Positions 12,211 through 24,327 of a stretch of DNA of 64,000 bases are shown one piece after another. How positions within the stretch are numbered: position 1 is the stretch's first letter; each line of letters begins with the position of its first letter. The notes below the pieces were generated by a model that was not told where the DNA came from, did not search any database, and was given only the letters and a program-made list of their open reading frames with translations. Position numbers and translations under genes: made by a program. Origin of the DNA: Portunus trituberculatus (taxonomy: Eukaryota > Arthropoda > Malacostraca > Decapoda > Portunidae); assembly GCF_017591435.1 (NCBI RefSeq), contig NC_059272.1, positions 1,780,792 through 1,844,791 on the forward strand, read 5' to 3'.

Positions 12211-13459
12211 TCAGGATGTTGCCTGGAAATCTAGGTTTAGTTTATTTACTGCAGGCAGAATGTATGCCAAAAAGGAAAAGTACATTTTTATAACAGGATT
12301 ATGTAATTCCTGCAATATTGCTGAAGCAGATGCCATCTTATCCTCCAATGCAGCAGATGTAAAATACAGCTTAAGTGTAGGCCATTGCTCTAAAACTCTT
12401 TTTACCACCTCTTCCAAGGAGAGCCATCTAGTAAAACTAGGGTGCAGTATTCTATGAAGTGGAGCCTCTGTGAATTTCTGAAATTCCTCATATTCTGTGA
12501 ATCTTTTAGGGCTGTTCATTATGTAGGTATGTATGTTCCGAGCTAGTTCTTCAACCCTATTAGGCAGCTCGCCACATGCATTTGAGGCACAGAGGGCAAT
12601 GGAGTGGCACACGCATCCTTGCACAAACAGGGATGGATTTTCTTTTCTTAGCAGAGCCATGACTCCTCCCTTTTCTCCCATCATAACACTTGCGTTATCG
12701 CTGGCAAAGCCGATAACATTTTTCATAGGAATTAAATGCCTGTCAAAAAACTGCACTATTGAGCTAAAAATACCTTGAGCTGTACAATCAGTTACCTCAA
12801 GTAAACTCAGAAAGTGATCACAAGTTTTCTGAACTTCAAGGTCATAGAACCGAGCAATCAAAACAAGGTGTTTTTGTGTAGAAAGGTCGGTAGATTCATC
12901 AATGATGAGAGAAAATTTTGTGTCCTTCAGACGAGCAACAATCTCAGATAGAAAAGCATCACCCATTACGTTCCCAAGGATAGCTGAGGCTTTTGTTCTG
13001 CCACATTTAACAGCACTCGCAATTTTTGAGTCTGGGCACACATTAGCAATAAACCCTGGCAAATGATCCATTACTGAGACAGGTAAGTTATGTTCTGCAA
13101 TGAAGGCGCACATCTTAAGCTCTGAGGCTACGACTTGTTTTTCAAAGCTTGCTGATACACTTGGTTGAAAATAATTGGTGACTTTCTTATGCTGGTTACT
13201 TGCATTCATGTTTTTCTTGTGTTTCTCAGTTGTTGTGCCTTTCTAGTAATGTTATGCTGCCGGATAATTCACTATCACATGCAGTGCAGAATGCCTTATT
13301 TGGGTTTTTCTTACTCTGGATCATCCATGGTGAGAATTTGGGGTCACTTAGCAGTTTCAACTGAAATTTATGATCATATTTGACTTTCTTCTTTGGAGTC
13401 TGAGGACCCTCATCATCACTGTCAGAGTCATGTGGTCTTACTTGTCTGATATCACTCAT
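12211..13459 (-). pseudogene. Broken hAT-family transposase (ZBED/ZMYM-like)
   Basis: Two minus-strand frames join into one gene. Frame 1 (13459-13226) has an acidic N-terminus, a PKKKVKYD basic patch and a zinc-finger-like segment with CTACDSELSGS and LLERH. It is stopped by a one-base shift near 13235. Frame 2 (13209-12211) has the hAT catalytic core: SLIIDESTDLS, VIGFASDNASVM, QGCVCHSIALCAS and a TRWLSL motif. The C-terminus ends early at LDFQATS, directly before a (GT)n tract and SINE, so the dimerisation region is lost. It resembles domesticated-type ZBED5/FAM200-like hAT proteins but looks dead here. Confidence 0.8.
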
Positions 13460-13647
13460 GCTTGTAGCATGTCATTAACCCTGGATAAAAAAAACGAATA
13501 AATAACATTCGTAACCGTACTGTATGAAATTATCTCGTAGACCCCAAGGCCACTAAAGCACATAGCTTACTCATCTTTCCCTACATATTCACCCCACTCC
13601 CACGCACGTGGCGGTCCTTCGCTACCTACACACATCCTTCCCCACCC

Positions 13648-13706
<59 letters not shown>

Positions 13707-13749
13707 ATCCTTCCCCACCCATCTACACACACACACACACACACACCTT

Positions 13750-13795
<46 letters not shown>

Positions 13796-14386
13796 ATCCT
13801 TCCCTACACACACACACACACACACACACACGTTTCCTAACTCATTCCTACACATGCACACTAACATATATGTTTTCCCTTTAAAAAATAATTGAATAAA
13901 TAGAATAAAATTTATAAAAAATATGCAAACGCCCAGGCTACATTTGTTTCTGATAAGCTGGTATTGGTACGTATAATACTGTCCTGAATAAAAGCAAACT
14001 GTCTACATAATCTGATCCTTCACCGTAATTACAAAACAAACGTGGTTTCACTTTAACGACACTCACGCTACAAGACCCTTAAGACAGGGTGATAGATCAC
14101 CAGACCACTAGCTGTGACACCAGACAGACACTGATGAGTGATGGACCAGTGCTGCCACTCTTGATTTTATAAAAAAAAGCCAAGAGCACAAGCAGGTGTT
14201 TTACTGTCCTTAGGGCAAACTGTCTGCATAATCTGATCCTTCACCGTAATTATAACACAAACGTGGTTTTACTTTTATCAGTTTCACGACACCCACGCTA
14301 CAAGATCCTGAAGGTAATCCGTAGGGTACAACCCACGCCAGACTGACAGACACTGACGAACCACGGGACGCATGTAACTTATCTTT

Positions 14387-14440
<54 letters not shown>

Positions 14441-15328
14441 GAACAGTCTATGCCATTGGGTAATTTTAGACACAAGGCGGGACGCATGTAGCTTATCTTC
14501 AGTGATTGGTGGAGACAAGGATGGTGGGAGGAGCACTAGGATTTCAAGGACAGCATACGGCGTGTATAGTTGGTATCCAACACACTATACGGGACAACTG
14601 ACTTGAAGAAAGCTCAGAAAAGAAATATGACGCCTACGTAGGCGTCACCGTATATGCTACTGGGGCTTCATGACGCCTACATAGGCGTCACCGTATTGAA
14701 GGGGTTAAGGGAGGATGAGGTAATGAGAGGAGGTGGTGAGGTGGCGCAGGAACATAGACGTACACACGGATGAATTAAGCAACAGTTAAAGTGATTGTCG
14801 GAAGTTATTTTCTTAACTCTCTACTTATGCTTCGCCACGTTTTCTTTTCTTCTAAGGACAATTCTGAAACACTTCTGCGCCACACGCCCCAGACTTTAAT
14901 TAATTCATTTGAAAGACTCTTGTCGCAGTGAAATGTACATGTGTTTGGAAGGATGTCTTAACGTGTCTTTAGTGACAGATTAAACAAGATTATTCATGTT
15001 ACCAAGAGGTGAAACAGTCTTGAGACTGAAATCATCTTTGTGACCTTTGAAAATAGTCACGAATAAATTAGCAAAGTGCTCTTAAATATTGACAAAGTCC
15101 CGCTGTTTGTCTCTTTCCCTCAGTCTTCAGTCGTCTCATATGATAATATCCTTGTGAAACATGAATACACTCACTAGTGATTGATGTATTTTTGATAGAT
15201 CAGAGGACTTCAAGAGAGGATAAGGCTAAGTAAGGTGTGGGCATACTAAAAGCTTACTCACCGTGGGCGCCAAGGATGCATCGGTGAGGTGGTTGTGGTG
15301 GTGTTGTGGTCAATAAGCCTGTGTTGTG
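13460..15328. other. Gene-free interval with simple repeats and a local duplication
   Basis: CA arrays at about 13654-13830 are broken by repeated cataatccttcc spacers. A segment at about 13996-14090 recurs at 14217-14313 (both contain aatctgatccttcaccgtaatta). A GA tract lies at 14389-14437. Two near-identical 20-bp palindromes lie at 14628 and 14671. No ORF of interest was seen. Confidence 0.6.
14628..14690. repeat. Pair of 20-bp palindromes
   Basis: TGACGCCTACGTAGGCGTCA at 14628-14647 is a perfect palindrome. 14671-14690 is the same with one change (cat for cgt at the centre). Both are followed by ccgtat, and the second by tgaaggggttaa, which resembles the right end of the TTAA MITE family. 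This may be the end of a different MITE in that group. Confidence 0.6.
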
Positions 15329-16417
15329 GATGGATGGATGGATGGATGGATTTTGGCTTAGGCGCCGCAACATCGAGGGTAGGGTTGTAAAGGGTGGGAA
15401 AGTTTCCGGGAAAATGGAAATTTTCCAGGGAATCTTTCCGGGAATTTTCAGGGCCCGGGAATTTTGGGAGTTTTCAGGAATATTCACATTTTTCACAACT
15501 TTTTCTGTATATTGATAAGTAAAGCAATTTTAGGTAATATACTTATTAATTAGATACAGTTAAGCATTGAAAAAAATGTATTTCATTACAATTACAATAC
15601 CTACAAGGTTGGTGTCACTGACCACTGTCAAAACTTCAAAAGCTTGCTTTGAGTTACGCAAATTCTTGGTAAGATTTACTTCCCGATTAAGCTGTAGTTT
15701 TGTATTACTATATTACACTTTTTAATGACCTAATATTATCCCTATGTGTGTATGCATATTGTAATGAGACAATCTCTAAGAAAGTCTGTAGAAAATAAGT
15801 GTCTTCAGCTCCAGTTAGCAACTTAGTACAGTACATGGATGTGTATTGAACGAGACACTGGCTGATTGTTTTTGCTTTTGATGTGTATGTGTCAAAGTTG
15901 TTGTACTTATAATATTATTGTGTGGGGTTTACTGTTTTTGTTGTGCTTGTTAGTTTTTTGTGTGTGTTTGTGTTACAGTGTTTGTGTGTGTTGTGGTGTG
16001 TTGTGTGGTGTTATAAGCTGTTTGAGTTGTGTGGTTGCGTGGCTCGCTTGTACGTCTGGCAGCGGTGTTTGTTTCGGGAGTGACGGCGAGTCACGAACTG
16101 AACGCGTCCTACTCCTGTTTACATTAGCTACAGGCTCAGAAGGGGGTCTCACTGTGCCTCTCAGTACACTACAAACTTCAGCCAGAAACAGCATACAGAG
16201 AGGTCACGGTGGTCATTCACCGTCCCTGCTCACCTCTTAATCCTTCTCACTGTCTACATATCATTAATGTAAGTTGAATTATTGCATAACTGTCAAATAA
16301 GTAATTTGCATTGTATTTTATAAGTGTAAGTCACTTATAAAAAGTATTACTTTTAAGGTTATTTCTATCATAAACAATTTAAATGCTGAATACTGACAAG
16401 ATATGAATAGTTATTGC

Positions 16418-16823
16418 CAGGGTTGGCAAAAACCAATGGTTTAAAAAAAAAAAAAACCATGGTTTTTTTGGTTTAAACCATGCTTTTTTTTTTGGCTTAA
16501 ACCATGGATTGTTGGTTTTTTTGGTTTATTTATTTTTCGTATTATTTTAATTATATTTCCGCAATTCTGCCTCTGTGTATATATGAGTTTAACGGCGAAT
16601 TATTCATAGGTTTCAAGAAGGATTAGCAAACATAAATATTTTCCATAATCTCAAAAAAAAAAAAACTATATCTCCTTGGCTGATTTAGAAAGTAAGCTGT
16701 TATTAAACAACTACTTCTCTATCTCTTAAGACAATTTTTAATTATAAGTTAAAGTGTAGGACTAGTAAAACATGCAATATCTCAAACCTCTTATAAATTT
16801 GCAATTGCAAGATACAAAAAATC

Positions 16824-16885
<62 letters not shown>

Positions 16886-17370
16886 CTTTCCTGGATATAT
16901 CCTGTATAATACCTGATTTCTGTACAAGTCTACAGACTGGTTCAGCCAAACATCAGTGTTACCAACTTGCCATTTTATGTTTTCCCAGGAGGGTGGATTT
17001 TATTAACTTTTTCTATCACTCCACATCCAAAATTGTTTAGAAAACATTTGAAAATAAGTGTAGTACAGGTTTGGAACTTTGGATTGCAGATTAGCAAGGT
17101 GAAATGATTATGATCGTTGTATATAGTGACAAGTGTTAATCAATTTATTCAGTTACCTAATTTGAATATAATGTACGGTCATCATGTACCATAACCATGT
17201 TTTTAGCTATGATTTAGAGCATTCTAGTAAACATAACCAATGTCAGTATTATTTAAAAATCCAAAGTAAAAAAAACAAATAAACCAAAAAAAACAATGGT
17301 TTTTTTGGTTGGTTTAAACCTTGGTTTAAACCATTTGGTTTAAACCATTTGGTTTAAACTGCCAACCCTG
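16418..17370. mobile_element. Non-autonomous hAT element nested in the larger hAT
   Basis: The termini CAGGGTTGGCA and TGCCAACCCTG are perfect inverted repeats. The flanks are an exact 8-bp duplication GTTATTGC (16410-16417 and 17371-17378). Both ends carry clusters of the palindromic GGTTTAAACC motif. It is 953 bp long with no transposase, and includes a (GA)n tract at 16826-16880. The termini differ from those of the host hAT, so it was mobilised by another hAT family. Confidence 0.92.
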
Positions 17371-17625
17371 GTTATTGCATTATCATTTAGCCTATTGCAA
17401 TACACACACATTAGCTTCAGCTAATTCTGCGGATGGTTAGTGAGGTCACTGAGGTGGTCAATGACATCATCACAAAACTATATTGGGAGATAATCTTGTG
17501 GGGAACTTATGATAATAAAAGGCTGGCTTGTGTAGGATATATTGTGAATCTGAATTAAGATTTACTGTCATTTACTAGTTCGTCACAAATCTAAGTTTTG
17601 TTTTGTTTTCTTTCTTTTTTTCAGA

Positions 17626-19491
17626 ATGCCACGAGTGAAGAGCGATGTATGGAAGCATTTCACTGAAGTGAATAAAAAAGGAAAAACTGTTTATCTCTGT
17701 AAGCATTGTTCAGCACAGTATACTAAAAATGCTACAAAGCAAGCAGCACATTTAGAGAAATGTTTCATAAAGAAACAAAGAAGCCAAGTTAGCCAACCTG
17801 ATTCCCATGTCGAGTGTGCATCAGCAGCCCAGCAACCAACAGTAGGCTTACCAGTAGCAAAATCTGATCAATGCAGCGATTCCAGCACTTCATCATTTGG
17901 TAAATATCAAGGAAATGTGAAAGGATTCTTTGACATAATGAGCAGTAATGAAAAACAAAAACTGGATGAAAGTCTAGCAAGAGCAATTTATGCATCTGGT
18001 TCACCACTTATGCTAACAGAAAACGTCTACTGGAGAAAGTTTTTCAGAGAAATGCGCCCATCATACAAGCTTCCTGTAAGACATGCTTTAAGTTCTCATC
18101 TTCTAGATTCAGAATATAAGCGTGTTCAAGATAGAGTAACAGCAGTGATTCGTGATGCGGACTGTCTTTCTGTAGTATCAGATGGCTGGTCAAATGTGCG
18201 GGGAGAATCAATAATTAATTACATAATATCAACTCCTCAACCAGTTTTCCTCAGAAGCACTGACACCAAAGATAAACAACACACAAAAGAGTACATTGCT
18301 AGTGAAATGATTTCTGTTATTGAACAAGTCGGCAGTCAAAAGGTATTTGCAGTAGTTACAGACAATGCAGCCAACATGAAAGCTGCTTGGAAGCTTGTCA
18401 GTGAAAATTTTCCTCACATAACAGGAATTGGTTGTGCTGCACACACCCTTAACCTTCTCCTTTCTGATGTAATGAAACTGAAGACTATGGACAACTTGGA
18501 TAAACAAGCCAAAAGGATCATCAAGTATGTCAAGCTCAAGCACAAACAAACAGTACTGGCCACTTTCTCCTCTAAGCAAAAACTCAAAAGCAAAAACTCA
18601 TCTCTTAAACTTCCTAGTAAAACAAGGTGGGGAGGCATAGTCCTGATGTTGAACAGTCTAATTGAAGGGAAAGAGGCCTTGCAGGAGTTGGTCATCATGG
18701 AAAGTCTCAGTGTAGATAAGGACATACGCAAGTTGATTTTAGACAACGAAGTTTTCTGGGTGCGTGTAAGTAGCTCACTGGCCATTCTAGAGCCTATTGC
18801 CTCTGCTATCCAGGAAATAGAAAAAGATGATGCAGTGCTCTCAGATGTACCACGTCTCTTTGCTGGATTGAAGCACAAAATAACTGTAGCTCTTCCTTCA
18901 TCACCTTTACTCCAGTCAGAAGAGGCATCTGTGACAACATATATTGAGAACCGAATGCAGTTTTGCATAAAGCCAATACATGCAGCAGCAAACATCCTTG
19001 ATCCTGTGCGCCAAGGACAAGACATTGATGAAGAACAAGTTGGCAGTGCATATTCTGTCATATCAGCTATGGCCATTCATATGAATCTTGATGTTGGTGA
19101 AGTGATGGGAAGTCTGGCAAAATTTCGTGCCAAAGATGGTATTTGGAAATCAGATGGTGTCTGGAAGTCAGCTGATCATGTTTCAAAAGCAACTTGGTGG
19201 AAAGGGCTCTGCAGCTCAGAACCAGTGTCATCAATAGCAAGTATTCTCTCACAGATACCGCCAACATCCGCTTCGTCAGAAAGAAACTGGTCTATGTATG
19301 GAAATACACACACAAAGCTGCGAAACAGGCTTACCAATGATCGAGTTGAAAAGTTGGTGGCCATTCGTTCTAATCTCAAACTGTTTGAAGATGACATAGG
19401 CGAGGATAATTTAACCATCTGCACCAGTGAAATGGATTCAGACAGTGAAGTGATGGAAGATTCAGTGTTATCTGATTCAGAGGAAGCATAA
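17626..19491 (+). CDS. hAT transposase with BED zinc finger, intact
   Basis: A 621-codon uninterrupted frame; ATG at 17626 follows ttctttttttcag, which looks like a 3' splice site, so the 5' UTR probably has an intron. Residues 1-50 form a BED-type zinc finger (VWKHF, Cys25, Cys28, His42, Cys46) for binding the ends of the element. A DUF659-like/RNase H-fold core follows. Likely catalytic residues are Asp186 in VSDGWSN, Asp246 in VVTDNAANM and Glu552 in SSERNWS, with CAAHTLNLLL and KTRWGG between them. The C-terminus has the hAT dimerisation signature (TSASSERNWS ... RLTNDRVEKLV) and an acidic tail. No inactivating change is visible, so the protein could be active in cut-and-paste transposition in the nucleus. 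Confidence 0.9.
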   Translation: MPRVKSDVWKHFTEVNKKGKTVYLCKHCSAQYTKNATKQAAHLEKCFIKKQRSQVSQPDSHVECASAAQQPTVGLPVAKSDQCSDSSTSSFGKYQGNVKGFFDIMSSNEKQKLDESLARAIYASGSPLMLTENVYWRKFFREMRPSYKLPVRHALSSHLLDSEYKRVQDRVTAVIRDADCLSVVSDGWSNVRGESIINYIISTPQPVFLRSTDTKDKQHTKEYIASEMISVIEQVGSQKVFAVVTDNAANMKAAWKLVSENFPHITGIGCAAHTLNLLLSDVMKLKTMDNLDKQAKRIIKYVKLKHKQTVLATFSSKQKLKSKNSSLKLPSKTRWGGIVLMLNSLIEGKEALQELVIMESLSVDKDIRKLILDNEVFWVRVSSSLAILEPIASAIQEIEKDDAVLSDVPRLFAGLKHKITVALPSSPLLQSEEASVTTYIENRMQFCIKPIHAAANILDPVRQGQDIDEEQVGSAYSVISAMAIHMNLDVGEVMGSLAKFRAKDGIWKSDGVWKSADHVSKATWWKGLCSSEPVSSIASILSQIPPTSASSERNWSMYGNTHTKLRNRLTNDRVEKLVAIRSNLKLFEDDIGEDNLTICTSEMDSDSEVMEDSVLSDSEEA

Positions 19492-20168
19492 GTTACCAAA
19501 TAACAAAGTGAGAAATAAATATAGTGAAAAATTGAGACAATCTGCTCTTTTGTTTTAACTTGTATGGCATAGCCAGTGATTATTAATGATAAGTTTTGCT
19601 TTCTTATTCTGCTTACATATTACTTTAAGGTACCAGTTTTGAGTAAAATTTTAGTTTACAAACAAGGTTTTCAGCTTACATACTGAATAACGCCACACAT
19701 TTTGAAATAAGATTATTTAAAGCTTAGGAAGTTATATTTAGATTGAAAATTTGAAATAGACATTTTTCTTTACACATGACTTTTAATTCTCCTCAGAAAT
19801 AAGGGGCCACCTCTTTTCTTTTATAATTTTTAAGGCGTTCAAAACCTTCTGAAAGTTCCCGAAAATTCCCAAATATTCCCAAAATTTCCAATAAATTCCC
19901 AAAATTCCCCTGGAAAGTTTCCGAGTTCAAAATTCCCGGGAATTTTACAACCCTAATCGAGGGTCATCTGGCGCCGCTACAATATGTTAAAAAAAGACAT
20001 CGTAAAAAAAAAAAAAAAAAAAAAAAAAACTAAAAGCAATTAAAAACTATAAAAAAAACATTGTAAAAAATAAACGAACTAAAATCTATTAAAAACTGTG
20101 AAATTAAAAGTGTCTAAAAATACAATTAAAGTAAATAAAACATTAAAATACACATTACAAAATAGAAT

Positions 20169-20904
20169 TCACAGATTGGGGAGAAGGCCAGCTTCCCCCA
20201 GGTACCTAAAAACATGATGGCCAGGCGCCAGGCACGCTGGTCCGAGGACCTTACAGAGATAATAGACACCGCTATATCTACCGCGACACCGGTAGAGGTA
20301 GCGGTGTCGTAAGTCCATCAAACCAGGGCACTCCACCAACAGGTGCCGCACAGAAAGTCCCACCAGGCAGTCATCACAGTAGGATTGAGGGTCCCTGGTC
20401 AACAGGTATCTTTGTGTAAGATACGTGTGACCTATCCGCAGTCGCGTTAATAATATCTTTGTACGGCGGTAGCGGGTATCGGCATATGTCCAATGATGGA
20501 TAGCGGAAGTGGTTATTTCTCCTATTTTCGAGGTGGCGAGCCCCGTTTGCCACCCCCTCTGCCAAATTGCAGCAACCGCCAAACGAATACACGGGATGAC
20601 ATCTCGAAACAAGACAGGGGCAGGGGATGGAGCGCGATTTGCTGCCTCTTTAGCAAGGCGATCTGCGTGTTCGTTCCCGGGAACACCAACGTGACCAGGG
20701 ACCCAGCAGAACCCAACACGATATCCTCTTTTGGTAAGCAGATGAAGCCACTCCAAAGCTGATAAAACCAATGAGTTAAAGGAAATAATAGAGGAGAGAG
20801 CAGTAAGAGCACTGCGAGAATCACTAAAAATTGTAAAAGACGAAACCGGGAGAGTAAAAATGATCTGCAAAGCAAGGACTATGGCAGACACCTCCGCAGT
20901 AAAG
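20169..20904 (-). pseudogene. Retrotransposon RNase H and C-terminal domain
   Basis: The frame begins without its natural start and reads AEVSAIVLALQ, FTIFSDSRSALTALSS, FCWVPGHVGVPGNEHADRLA. This is an RNase H domain with acidic residues visible in order. A C-terminal region follows with RIGHTYLTQRYLL, CDDC and VRHLLVECPGL, the usual Cys/His-containing tail of jockey/I-type elements. Reverse transcriptase and endonuclease are absent, so it cannot act on its own. The stop is at 20169. Confidence 0.85.
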
Positions 20905-21726
20905 CTAATTCGTTCTTATCTTAGCAAAACATAAAGTTTGTAAGAATTTCAATGTAATTTTTCTTATTTCTTTCTTTCTTTTTTTTTTTTTTTTTTACTA
21001 TTTTGGTTTGTATATACCATAAGTGAAGCTGGTGATGGATAACTTAGAAGGAGAGGGGAGAAGGGTGGGGAGGAGGAGGGAGGAAGGCGGAGGTTGAGTC
21101 ACTCCACGAAAACGTCTTTGTAACTTTTCTCCTGATGTGATTCCTGAGAATGCTGTGGCTCACCAACACTTGCACTCTCACTAAATTCCTTATTTTTCAT
21201 CACTAATAAGCCTCTTTGGTACCATCGTAAGTGTCTAAATAAAAAACTACCGACAGAACGCAGGAAAATGTTGTTTTTCCCAAGACACGGCAGGACTAGG
21301 GATGTGCACCGGCATCCGGTATACCTGTATTACCGGTAGTACCAGTAATACGGTACCAGAAAGGTACAGTGGCGGCTGCGAGAAGGAAGATGACAGAGCT
21401 TTGTATACGACCAAATGTGCGGCAGATTGATTACCAGATATTTTCACCACTAATAAGCCTTTGGTGTCAATGTAAGTTTGTAAATGAAAAACTACAGAAA
21501 GAATGCAGGAGAATGTTAATCTCATGGGCGCGCAGAACAAATCACAACTGGCGGAAGGGGGGACACCAGGAGCCTTTGTTTACAACTACGTGTGTGGACG
21601 TTCGACTATCAGGTATTTTTAGAGTATTAAATCGAACTTTTGCGTTCGAGTATTGAGAAGTTCGACGAGTATTTCGACGTTCCAGCATTGAGTCTCCACT
21701 GTATAGGTGATGTTGCCACAATTTTC

Positions 21727-22200
21727 AAAGTCTACAGATATAAGGAACTTGATTCGTATGAGTGTTTTTGCTATATATAACGTAGAAATCACATTAAATT
21801 GTCAATAATACGATCAAACTACCCTTAAAAACCCGTCTAACTGAAACAAGAATCTTTTAAAACTATGGGTGAAGTGACCAATATTTTTCAAGGACCACAG
21901 AGATGAAAAACCTTTTTCCTAAGAGTTTTATGCTATTGATAGAGCAGATATAAAGTCATTCTGTCAGTAGAAACATCAAATTACCTTTAAAAAATGTATG
22001 ACTGAAACAAGAGTCTTTTGGAAATATATGTTATGTGGCCATTATTTTTCAAAGTCCGAAGAGATAACCCAATTTATCCATAGCAGGGTTTCTGCTGTTA
22101 ATAAGGTAGAAATCATGTCACTCTGTCAATGAAACCATGAAACTACCCTTAAAAAACCGTGTTACTTCAACAACAAAACAAGTACAACTAAGAAAATTGA
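21727..22200. repeat. Satellite of about 162-bp monomers, copy 2
   Basis: Counterpart of 2487-2960 with only occasional substitutions (for example ccgaagagat for ccggagagat). Confidence 0.8.
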
Positions 22201-22327
22201 CACTCTAGACAGGTGATCAAGTCAGTTGGTCCCCAAACCAATTGAGACTCAAGACAGTTGTTCCCAAACTTACTGACCACCTTTGTTCATTCTCGCTCAC
22301 TGACTCACTGTACTTACATACCCAAAG

Positions 22328-22373
<46 letters not shown>

Positions 22374-22376
<3 letters not shown>

Positions 22377-22653
22377 TCACCTCCTCGGTCGTCTGCTGGT
22401 CACCCAGCCAGTTTTCCCCATTACGGAGCGAGCTCAGAGCTCATAGACCGATCTTCGGGTAGGACTGAGACCACAACACACTCCACACACCGGGAAAGCG
22501 AGGCCACAACCCCTCGAGTTACATCCCGTACCTATTTACTGCTAGGTGAACACACCCCACACATTAAGAGGCTTGCCCACTTGCCTCGCCGCGCCGGGAC
22601 TCGAACCCGGCCCTCTCGATTGTGAGTCGAGCGTGCTAACCACTACACTACGC

Positions 22654-22655
<2 letters not shown>
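22374..22655 (-). mobile_element. tRNA-derived SINE A, copy 2
   Basis: Counterpart of 3146-3427, again flanked by (GT)n on both sides, with one visible change in the 3' part (cagttttcccc for caattttcccc). Confidence 0.85.
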
Positions 22656-24000
<1,345 letters not shown>

Positions 24001-24215
24001 AGATGATAAAATTTCCATAGCAGGGTTTTAGCTATTAATAAGGTAGAAATCATGTTAATCTGTCAATGGAACCATGAAACTACCCTTAAAAAACCGTGTT
24101 ACTGAAACAAGACTTTTAGAAATACAACTTATGTGGTAAATATTTCTCAAACTCTACAATTATGAGAAACTTTGTTCGTAAGAGTGTTTTTGCATTTGAT
24201 AAGGTAGAACACTGG
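24001..24215. repeat. Satellite remnant right of the gap
   Basis: Equals copy 1 at 9051-9265, starting in mid-monomer at agatgataaaatttcc. Confidence 0.8.
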
Positions 24216-24327
24216 TGATGGTAGTAACACCAATAGTCCAGTTATGTCGGCACCAACAGTACTATTTTATCATTATTATTATTAGTAGTAGTAGTAGTAG
24301 TACTAGAAGTAGTAGTAGTAGTAATAG

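Larger units (their letters stand above)
15380..19955 (+). mobile_element. Autonomous hAT transposon, complete with TIRs and TSD
   Basis: The ends are TAGGGTTGTAAA at 15380 and its inverse TTTACAACCCTA ending at 19955. They are flanked by a perfect 8-bp target duplication ATCGAGGG (15372-15379 and 19956-19963), diagnostic for hAT elements. Subterminal regions are dense in GGGAATTTT / AAAATTCCC motifs (15390-15480 and 19855-19940), probably transposase binding sites. It encodes an intact 621-aa transposase and carries a second, non-autonomous hAT at 16418-17370. Confidence 0.93.
15329..20904 (-). mobile_element. 5'-truncated non-LTR retrotransposon, interrupted by a hAT element
   Basis: The minus-strand element retains the RNase H-containing C-terminal coding end (20904-20169) and a 3' UTR that continues to a terminal (ATCC)n tail (plus-strand GGAT run at 15329-15352). 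The 3' UTR is split by the 4.6-kb hAT at 15380-19955, and its halves rejoin at the 8-bp target duplication. Its truncated 5' end at about 20904 abuts the first base of duplicated block copy 2. I found no convincing target-site duplication of its own. Confidence 0.65.

Noticed and set aside
18414..19076. 220-aa minus-strand ORF in the transposase gene
   Set aside because: Antisense shadow of the hAT transposase.
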